The notes beneath the pieces were generated by a model. The model worked only from the letters and a program-made list of their open reading frames with translations. It made no database searches and was not told the origin of the DNA. The position numbers were made by a program, and so were the translations under genes. From Sphingobium sp. (GTDB lineage Bacteria; Pseudomonadota; Alphaproteobacteria; Sphingomonadales; Sphingomonadaceae), in assembly GCA_030148625.1 (NCBI GenBank), contig JASBTC010000159.1:1-23383 (forward strand): DNA of 23,383 nucleotides. The letters run 5' to 3'. How positions within the stretch are numbered: the stretch's first letter is position 1; the number at the start of each line of letters is the position of its first letter. This document shows positions 7,581 through 14,008 of the stretch, piece after piece.

Positions 7581-8822
7581 ATGACCGCGATCATTCTCGA
7601 AAACGCACGCATATTCGACGGCGTCGATGCCGACTGCGCGGACGGCATGTCGGTCGCGATCGAGCAGGGGCGCATCCGCGAGATTTCCGACGCGCCGATC
7701 ACGCTCGCCGAAGCGCGGCGGATCGATCTGGGTGGGCGGACGCTGATGCCGGGCATGATCGACCTGCACGTCCATGCCTATGCCTCCGACCTTGACGTGA
7801 AGCGCGTCGACGGCGCGGGGGATCCCTATCGCACCGCCCATGCCGTTCGCATGCTCGGCCATGCGCTCGATTGCGGTTTCACCACGGTGCGCGATATTGG
7901 CGGTGGCGACTGGAGCCTGTCGCGTGCGCTTGCCGACGGCCTGATTCGGGGGCCGCGCTTCTTCTATGCCGGCAAGATCCTGTCGATGACGGGCGGACAT
8001 GGCGATTTCCGGGGACAGGGCGAGAGCCGGCACAGCCAGGGCTATTGCAGTTGCGGTGACGCCAATACGCTGTGCGTCGTCGCCGACGGCGTCGACGAAT
8101 GCTTGAAGGCGGTGCGCGAGGAACTGCGCCGCGGGGCGCATTGCATCAAGATCATGGGATCAGGCGGAGTCGCCTCACCCACCGATCCGATCTGGATGAA
8201 TCAATATCGTGAGGACGAGATCCGGGCGATCGTCGGCGAATGCGCGGAGCGGCGCAGTTATGTCTCGGCGCATTGCCACCCGGCCAGCGCGATCCGCCGC
8301 TGCGTCGATTATGGCGTGCGCTGCATCGAGCATGGAACGCTGATCGACGACGAGACCGCGGCGTTCGTCGTCGAGCGCGGCGCCTATATCGTGCCGACGA
8401 TGGCGACCATCTATGCGCTGCGCGAATGCGGGCCCGGGCTGGGCTTTCCGGCCAACAGCCTGGAGAAGCTCGAGTCGATGTTCGGCGAGGCGCTTGCGGG
8501 CATGGACAGGATGCGCGGGGCGGGCGTTTCCATCGGGCTCGGCACCGACCTGCTCGGCGAAACCTATGATCGGCAATGCAGCGAGTTCTCGCTCAGAAGC
8601 GAAGTCTTCACGCCCGTCGAGATCCTGCGTCAGGCGACGTCGATCGGCGCGGAGATTCTCCAGCAGCAGGGGCAATTGGGGTGCGTCGCGGTCGATGCGC
8701 ATGCCGACCTGATCGTGGTCGATGGCGATCCGCTCGCCGATATCGGCTTGCTGGCGCGCGACGGCCAGGCGCTCTCGCTCATCATGCGGGCCGGCGAACT
8801 CGTGAAGAACGGGCTCGGCTGA
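7581..8822 (+). CDS. Metal-dependent amidohydrolase, prolidase/imidazolonepropionase-like subgroup
   Basis: A 413-residue cytosolic amidohydrolase (no signal peptide). The TIM-barrel metal ligands are in place: His63 and His65 in MIDLHVHAY, Lys190 in HCIKIMGSGG (the likely carboxylated lysine bridging two metals), His231/His233 in SAHCHP, His251 in IEHGT and Asp323 in GLGTDLLG. The C-terminal ADLIVVDGDPLADI is typical of the Met_dep_hydrolase_A group, whose characterised members include enzymes that hydrolyse Xaa-Pro or other dipeptides. The start at 7581 is chosen for the GGAGAGGAG site just upstream; a longer in-frame start at 7500 would add 27 unconserved residues. It is divergent from the sox operon and convergent with tetR. 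Cleaving an Xaa-Sar dipeptide (Sar resembling Pro) would fit, but is inference. There is an unusual cysteine cluster at about 156-174. Confidence 0.9.
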   Translation: MTAIILENARIFDGVDADCADGMSVAIEQGRIREISDAPITLAEARRIDLGGRTLMPGMIDLHVHAYASDLDVKRVDGAGDPYRTAHAVRMLGHALDCGFTTVRDIGGGDWSLSRALADGLIRGPRFFYAGKILSMTGGHGDFRGQGESRHSQGYCSCGDANTLCVVADGVDECLKAVREELRRGAHCIKIMGSGGVASPTDPIWMNQYREDEIRAIVGECAERRSYVSAHCHPASAIRRCVDYGVRCIEHGTLIDDETAAFVVERGAYIVPTMATIYALRECGPGLGFPANSLEKLESMFGEALAGMDRMRGAGVSIGLGTDLLGETYDRQCSEFSLRSEVFTPVEILRQATSIGAEILQQQGQLGCVAVDAHADLIVVDGDPLADIGLLARDGQALSLIMRAGELVKNGLG

Positions 8823-8836
8823 ACTGACGGGCCGGT

Positions 8837-9520
8837 TCAGGCCTCCGGGTCGGCCGGCTTGGGCTTGGTCGTACGTGGCTTGCGCGCCGGTTTCTCGCCC
8901 GTCGGAATCTGGCGCTGCAGCACCTTGGTGAATTCGGGTGTCGGCGCGCGTCCGGTCAGCACCGAATAATAGATCGGGACCAGCCTGATCCGCTCGCTCA
9001 GCTCTTCGCGCATGCCCAGCGCATAATAGCCGATCTGGTGGAAATAGGTGACGCGTGCGCGCACCAGGCTCTCTTCCGAGCCATAGCCGCTCATCTCGAA
9101 CAATTCCTGCAACAGCCCGATCCAGGCCTTGTCGACGCGCTCGACCGACTGCGCCACTTCGGGCGCGCGACGGGCCCAGGCGCGGATCGCGACGTCAAAC
9201 GACGGAAAGTTCGGATCCTCGCCCAGCCAGATCGCGACCACTTCGGTCAGGTCGGGCACGCTGCGCGCCCAACGTGCGCGGATCTGGGCCAGCTCGAAAT
9301 AATTGCGTGCTTCCCAGTCGGTCAGCAGCGCGTCGAGCAGATCCTTGCGATGCTGGAAATGCCAGTAGAAGCTGCCGCGCGTCACGCGCATCTGACGGGC
9401 GAGGCGATCGACCTTCACTTCGTCGATGCCACGCTCGACCAATGTCTTGCGTGCGTTTGCGATCCAGTCCTCGCGAGTGAGGCGGCGCGATGTGCGGGCG
9501 GTCGAGGTGGCAGCGCTCAT
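8837..9520 (-). CDS. TetR/AcrR-family transcriptional regulator
   Basis: A 227-residue regulator with an N-terminal TetR DNA-binding domain (about residues 16-62). It shows the pattern TREDWIANARKTLVERGIDEVKVDRLA followed by the helix-turn-helix MRVTRGSFYWHFQHRKDLLDAL. The middle and C-terminal part is the variable ligand-binding region, ending in a lysine/proline-rich basic tail. It is convergent with the amidohydrolase (14 bp apart, with an imperfect GAACTG/CGGTTC inverted repeat at 8821-8838 over both stops) and divergent from the TBDT operon. A copy of the shared motif lies at 9650-9669 upstream of its own start, which suggests autoregulation. It is the most likely regulator of both the sox and the TBDT-hydrolase operons (inference). 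Confidence 0.93.
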   Translation of the reverse strand: MSAATSTARTSRRLTREDWIANARKTLVERGIDEVKVDRLARQMRVTRGSFYWHFQHRKDLLDALLTDWEARNYFELAQIRARWARSVPDLTEVVAIWLGEDPNFPSFDVAIRAWARRAPEVAQSVERVDKAWIGLLQELFEMSGYGSEESLVRARVTYFHQIGYYALGMREELSERIRLVPIYYSVLTGRAPTPEFTKVLQRQIPTGEKPARKPRTTKPKPADPEA

Positions 9521-9649
9521 ATCGTGCAGCGTTGCTCGGATCGGATCGGCTTGTCTAGAGCCTGGGCAAAAGCCGTCGTCCGAAATCGCGCCGACACGGC
9601 GTCAGGGACGTGCGGCGATGCCGCGAATCTCACATCATCACCATCGTCG

Positions 9650-9669
9650 ATTTCCATGCAGTACCGTCT
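9650..9669 (-). promoter_or_regulatory. Putative operator, motif copy 3 (upstream of tetR)
   Basis: Read on the minus strand the site is AGACGGTACTGCATGGAAAT. It differs from copy 4 (9839-9858) at one of 20 positions. It lies about 130 bp upstream of the tetR start. Confidence 0.55.
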
Positions 9670-9758
9670 GTTCATGCGTGATTTATCCGCCACGGATTTG
9701 GCGAAGGCGTGAGGTGATTCGGGTGGATCACACCCCGGAGAAGTCAAAATAAACTCTG

Positions 9759-9771
9759 CTATATCATATAG
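9759..9771. promoter_or_regulatory. AT-rich palindrome CTATATCATATAG
   Basis: A perfect inverted repeat (6-bp arms, one central base) in otherwise GC-rich DNA, midway between the two motif copies. It could contain overlapping -10 elements for the divergent promoters or be a protein-binding site. No matching -35 was assigned. Confidence 0.3.
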
Positions 9772-9838
9772 ATAAGTGCGATATTCAGCCATATCGACGC
9801 GCCCGAAGAAAGCGGATTGCAAGCGGGTGAAAATTATA

Positions 9839-9858
9839 AGACAGTACTGCATGGAAAT
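9839..9858 (+). promoter_or_regulatory. Putative operator, motif copy 4 (upstream of the TBDT operon)
   Basis: AGACAGTACTGCATGGAAAT lies about 70 bp upstream of the TBDT start and directly after TATAAG (9835-9840). The core CAGTACTG is an 8-bp palindrome, consistent with a dimeric regulator. If TATAAG is the -10 element, the motif would cover the transcription start, a typical repressor position. Confidence 0.55.
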
Positions 9859-9927
9859 AGTCGAATCCCGATACGGGGTCGGCATGGGTGTCCAAGCAGG
9901 CACAAACCAAAAAAGGGGGGTTGGATT

Positions 9928-12189
9928 ATGCGATCGAAGACATGGATTCTGACGAGGTGCGCGATCGGTGCGCTGATCATGTCGCCTGGCGCCGCACTCG
10001 CGCAGGAATCGACGGACGCAGAGACCGCGTCGCAGGACGCCAACGACATCGTCGTCACCGCCAGCAAGCGCGAGGAACGGCTGCAGGATGTGCCGACCGC
10101 GATCACCGCCGTCACCGGCGAGGCGATCGAAGCGATGGGGGTCACCAGTTTCCGCGACTATGCCAGCCTGATTCCCGGCCTGACCCAGCGCGACACGGGT
10201 TCGCCGGGGCTCGGCACGATCATTCTGCGCGGCCTCAATTCGGGCCCGCAGCAGACCAGCAACACCGCAGGCTATTATATCGACGATACGCCGTTCAGCG
10301 CGAGCGGCTATCTGGCGGTGAGCGGCCTGATGACGCCCGAACCCGAACTGGCCGAGATCGAGCGGATCGAAGTGCTCAAGGGGCCGCAGGGGACGCTTTA
10401 CGGCGCCGGCAGCCTGGGCGGTCTTATCCGCGTCGTCACCAAGAAGCCCGATCCCAGCCGTCTCTACGGTACCGTGCGCGGTGAGGTGAGCGACGTCGAT
10501 GGCGGTGAAATGGGGTTCCTGCTGCGCGGAACGATCAACGTCCCGGTCGCCGCCGATACCGTCGCGATCTCGGCCACCGGCTATTATCGCCGGCTGCCGG
10601 GCTTCGTCGACAATGTCACCACGGGCACGCGCAACGTCAATCGCAGCAATGTCTCCGGCGGACGCATCGCGCTGTTCGCGGAGCCGGCGCCCGACCTCAA
10701 GATCAATATCAGCGGGCAATATCAGGACATCAAGAGCTTCGGATCTTCGTCGCTCGAAACGCTGCCGGGCAGCTTCATCCCGGCCTATGGCGGCTATGCC
10801 TATAGCGCGTTCCGCGATTTCGGCAGCCGGGTGAAATATCGGCTCGGCAGCGCATCGGTCGAATATGACACCGGCATCGGCACGGTGACCGCTGCGGCGA
10901 GCTACGCCAAATATAATGTCAGCCTCAGGGCCGATTATACCAGCGTCTATATCCCGACGGCGCGCGCCGTGCTCGGGCCGGTCTCGCAGCTGCTGTTCGG
11001 TGCGCCGATCGACACGATCCTGCCCGCCTCGACGCTGGCCGAAGGGCTGATCAACCCGGCCGCCGAGAAATATTCGGCGGAACTGCGCTTCGCCTCGAAG
11101 CGGCTGGGGCCGGTCGAGTTCCTGGCGGGGCTGTTCTACACCGATGAGGACAGCATCTACATCACCACCGTCACGCCGTTCACCGCGGCCGATGCCCCGC
11201 TCCAGGCGCCGTTCCAGACCCTGATCCGCGCGACGACGACGTCGAAATACAAGGAGATTGCGGGCTTCGGAAACCTGACTTTCTATCTGACCGACGCGCT
11301 CGATGTGACGGGCGGCATCCGCTATGCGCGCAACGATCAGGTTTCGGGCACCGGCGGGCCGGGCGGGGTCACCTATTTCCGGCCGCGCACGCCCCTGACC
11401 TTCAAGTTCGAAGATGACGCGACCACGTATCTCGCCACGGTTCGCTGGCGTCCGGCCCGCAACCTCAGCCTCTATGCGCGCGCCGCCAGCGGCTATCGTC
11501 CGGGCGGACCGCAGACCAACAGCGCGCCGCCGCCGGGCGCGCAGACCTTCGTCCGCCCGGATTCGGTGTGGAACTATGAAGCGGGCATCAAGGGTTCGGC
11601 GCTCAACGGCACCTTCAGCTTCGACGCGTCGATCTATCATATCGACTGGGACGACATTCAGCTCAACACCCTGGTCAACGGCTTCGTGCTCGGCGGCAAT
11701 GCGGCGAGCGCGACCGTCGACGGGTTTGAACTGCAATTGCAGGCACGCCCCAGCCATTTGCTGACGGTTGGTGCCAATGTCGGGCACACCAATGCCAGGC
11801 TGAAGGCGATCACGCCGGCCGCCGCCGCGGTGACGGGCGCGAGCGCCGGCGACCGGTTGCCGCTCACGCCGCCCTGGACCGCAGCGGTGATCGCCGATCA
11901 TGCGATCCCGCTGTCCGACACGATGGACGGCAATGTCGGCGCGACGCTGCGTTTCCAGTCGGCGACGGCGTCGACCTATAAATTGCTCGATCCCACCGCG
12001 ACGCAGAAGCTGCCCGAGATCACGACGGTCGATCTGCGCGCGAGCGTCACGTTCGACAAGCGCTTCACCGCGCAGGTGCGGGTGGAGAATCTGTTCGACG
12101 TCCTCGCCTTCACCAACATCGATGCCAGCGGCGGCGGTGTGGTGATCCGGCCGCGGACCATCTCGCTGGGGCTGAGCGCCAATTTCTGA
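9928..12189 (+). CDS. TonB-dependent outer-membrane receptor (first)
   Basis: A 753-residue receptor for energised uptake across the outer membrane. It has a signal peptide (residues 1-25, ending GAALA before QES), a TonB box-like DIVVTAS (40-46), a plug domain (about 52-170, with ERIEVLKGPQGTLYGAGSLGG) and a large beta-barrel ending LGLSANF with the C-terminal Phe needed for membrane insertion. GYRPGGP is present in the barrel. The start at 9928 follows an AAAAGGGGGG ribosome site; the longer in-frame start at 9817 would bury the signal peptide. It is the first gene of an operon with two GGT-like hydrolases and an S9 peptidase, so the ligand is probably a peptide- or amide-like molecule rather than only a siderophore (inference). 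Confidence 0.95.
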   Translation: MRSKTWILTRCAIGALIMSPGAALAQESTDAETASQDANDIVVTASKREERLQDVPTAITAVTGEAIEAMGVTSFRDYASLIPGLTQRDTGSPGLGTIILRGLNSGPQQTSNTAGYYIDDTPFSASGYLAVSGLMTPEPELAEIERIEVLKGPQGTLYGAGSLGGLIRVVTKKPDPSRLYGTVRGEVSDVDGGEMGFLLRGTINVPVAADTVAISATGYYRRLPGFVDNVTTGTRNVNRSNVSGGRIALFAEPAPDLKINISGQYQDIKSFGSSSLETLPGSFIPAYGGYAYSAFRDFGSRVKYRLGSASVEYDTGIGTVTAAASYAKYNVSLRADYTSVYIPTARAVLGPVSQLLFGAPIDTILPASTLAEGLINPAAEKYSAELRFASKRLGPVEFLAGLFYTDEDSIYITTVTPFTAADAPLQAPFQTLIRATTTSKYKEIAGFGNLTFYLTDALDVTGGIRYARNDQVSGTGGPGGVTYFRPRTPLTFKFEDDATTYLATVRWRPARNLSLYARAASGYRPGGPQTNSAPPPGAQTFVRPDSVWNYEAGIKGSALNGTFSFDASIYHIDWDDIQLNTLVNGFVLGGNAASATVDGFELQLQARPSHLLTVGANVGHTNARLKAITPAAAAVTGASAGDRLPLTPPWTAAVIADHAIPLSDTMDGNVGATLRFQSATASTYKLLDPTATQKLPEITTVDLRASVTFDKRFTAQVRVENLFDVLAFTNIDASGGGVVIRPRTISLGLSANF

Positions 12190-12232
12190 CGCACGGAACA
12201 CTGAAACGCGAATATTGGGACGAGGAACGAAC

Positions 12233-14008
12233 ATGGACCGACGTCAATTCATAGCGACCGCGGCTGCCGGTGCCGGGGCGATCGCCGCCGCGCGGCCGGC
12301 GATCGCCGGAGACCTGCCACAGGCGACGCCGGACCAGATGCGGAAATATGTCCGCAATCCGGGACCGAAAACGCCGGTCACCAACGTGAAGGCGGCAGTC
12401 AGCACCGACAATGCGATCGTCACCGAGACGATCCTGAAGGTGTTGCGCGAGGGCGGCAACGCCGTCGACGCCGCGATCGCCGGCTGCATGGTGCAGGCCG
12501 CGGTCGAGCCGTTCATGACCAACCACACCGGCACCGTCACTTTCCTCTATTATGAGGCGGCGACCGGAAAGACCTATCAGCTCGACAGCACCGGCACGTT
12601 CCCTGCGGACCTGCCGCCGTTCAGGCCGATCCCGGCCATGGCCGGGTCGGGCTATGCCGCCTATCCGCCTTCCGCGGTGATCCCCGGCTTCATGCCGGGT
12701 CTCAAGGAAATGCACGCGAAGTTCGCGACCAAGCCCTGGGCGTCGCTGTGCGAGGATGCGATCCGCTGGTCGGAGGAGGGCCATCCGGTCTCGACCTTCG
12801 AAGTGCAGGTCAACGAATTTGGCCAGGCCTTCTACAATTATTTCCCCGACGGTCGCCGCTTCTTCGCGCCGCAGGGTCATCTGGTGAAGGTGGGCGATCT
12901 GTTCGTGAACAAGCCGCTGGCCGACACCTTGCGCAAGGTCGCCGCCGAAGGCCCCGATCATATGATCACCGGCGCCTGGGCCGATGCCTTCATCGCGCGC
13001 GGCAATGCGATGGGGTGGAAGATCGAGAAGCGGCACATGACCGCGACGCCGCCGCGTTGGATGGAGCCGCTGCGCTTCAAGCATCATGATTATGAGGTCG
13101 TCAGCCTCGCCCCGCCGCAGAATCAGGGGCTGCGCATCGCGATCACCATGGGCATATTACGCCATCTCGGTATCCGGAACGTCGCGCCGGGATCGGCCGA
13201 GCATTATTTCTTCATGGCGCATGCACTGCGCCACGCAATCTACCATGCCGGGTTCAGCGGCGATTCCGTCGCGGTCGCGCCCTATGATACCGCCGCGCTG
13301 CTCGACGACGATTTCTACGCCCATGCCGCGCGGCTGATCCGCGGCACCATGCCGAGAATCGACCTGACGCAGCATGTGCGGATGACCGGTGGCCCCGGCA
13401 GTGCGCTCGGCGGTCCGCCCACCACGGGTGCTGGCAATATCGTCGAGAAGCAGCCGAGCGGAAGCTGCGAGCTGTCGATCGTCGATGCCAAGGGCAATTG
13501 GGTCCAGATGATGAATACGCTGCAATCGGGCGGCATCCCCGGCACGGTCGTCGGCGGTGTGCCGATGGTCGGCAGCCATTGCAGCTTCAACCAGCCCGAG
13601 ACGGGCATGATGCAGTTGCTCGCACCCAATGCGCGGATGCGCACGGTGATGGGCAACACCATCGTGCTCAAGGACAATCGGCCGGTGCTGTCGCTCGGCA
13701 GCCCGGGCAACGTCCATTGCACGGTGCCGCAGGTGCTGACCAATGTGCTCGATTTCGGAATGACGCCTTATGCAGCGGCCGATGCACCCCGGCTGCTGCC
13801 GCTGACCGATGGTAGCGAACTGGTGATCGAGGATCGCCTGTCCGACGCCACATCGGCTAGGCTGGCCGCGATGGGGCTCAGGGTGCGCGCGATCGCCGCC
13901 TATGACTATCATATGGGATCGTTCCAGATGTGCTTCCGCGACGATGCCGGCAAACTCGGCAGCGCCGCCGATCCGCGCCGCATGGGCGTGGCGGATGGAT
14001 TGCGCTGA
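12233..14008 (+). CDS. GGT-like Ntn hydrolase with Ser at the nucleophile position (first)
   Basis: A 591-residue exported member of the gamma-glutamyltranspeptidase (T3) superfamily. MDRRQFIATAAAGAG is a twin-arginine-type signal, with likely cleavage near residue 26. Family landmarks are LREGGNAVDAAIAG (72-84), SIVDAKGNWVQMMNT (small-subunit start) and LSLGSPGN near the C-terminal third. Counting back from the conserved Asp (418), the residue matching Thr391 of E. coli GGT is Ser411 (followed by Cys412). Where the family has an Arg that binds the gamma-glutamyl carboxylate (FREMAP), this protein reads LDSTGTFP. It may still self-process through Ser, but a gamma-glutamyl substrate is doubtful. 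The start at 12233 has GAGGA upstream. It follows the TBDT by 43 bp, and its stop overlaps the next ATG (TGATG). Action as an amidase or acylase is inference. Confidence 0.88.
   Translation: MDRRQFIATAAAGAGAIAAARPAIAGDLPQATPDQMRKYVRNPGPKTPVTNVKAAVSTDNAIVTETILKVLREGGNAVDAAIAGCMVQAAVEPFMTNHTGTVTFLYYEAATGKTYQLDSTGTFPADLPPFRPIPAMAGSGYAAYPPSAVIPGFMPGLKEMHAKFATKPWASLCEDAIRWSEEGHPVSTFEVQVNEFGQAFYNYFPDGRRFFAPQGHLVKVGDLFVNKPLADTLRKVAAEGPDHMITGAWADAFIARGNAMGWKIEKRHMTATPPRWMEPLRFKHHDYEVVSLAPPQNQGLRIAITMGILRHLGIRNVAPGSAEHYFFMAHALRHAIYHAGFSGDSVAVAPYDTAALLDDDFYAHAARLIRGTMPRIDLTQHVRMTGGPGSALGGPPTTGAGNIVEKQPSGSCELSIVDAKGNWVQMMNTLQSGGIPGTVVGGVPMVGSHCSFNQPETGMMQLLAPNARMRTVMGNTIVLKDNRPVLSLGSPGNVHCTVPQVLTNVLDFGMTPYAAADAPRLLPLTDGSELVIEDRLSDATSARLAAMGLRVRAIAAYDYHMGSFQMCFRDDAGKLGSAADPRRMGVADGLR

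Larger units (their letters stand above)
9521..9927. promoter_or_regulatory. Divergent control region between tetR and the first TBDT operon
   Basis: This 407-bp stretch has no supported gene. It contains two nearly identical 20-bp motif copies in inverted orientation (9650-9669 and 9839-9858), an AT-rich palindrome at 9759-9771 near the middle, and a GGGTG-CACCC inverted repeat at 9721-9735. Each motif copy points toward the gene on its side. TATAAG at 9835-9840 is a possible -10 element for the TBDT operon, but no good -35 sits at the normal distance. Confidence 0.7.

Noticed and set aside
7581..8822. Calling the amidohydrolase an imidazolonepropionase (hutI) or a creatinine/hydantoin enzyme
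   Set aside because: No hut neighbours (hutH, hutU, hutG) and no creatinase, carbamoylsarcosinase or hydantoinase genes are in the window; the motifs support only the broader prolidase-like group.
8821..8838. Inverted repeat GAACTG/CGGTTC between amidohydrolase and tetR as a bidirectional terminator
   Set aside because: The stem is short, contains a wobble pair, overlaps both stop codons and has no T-run; too weak to call separately.
9517..12234. A 905-codon open frame antisense to the first TBDT (minus strand)
   Set aside because: It is an effect of the GC-biased third codon positions of the real gene: the translation is Arg/Ala/Gly-rich with no recognisable domain, while the plus strand encodes a complete receptor.
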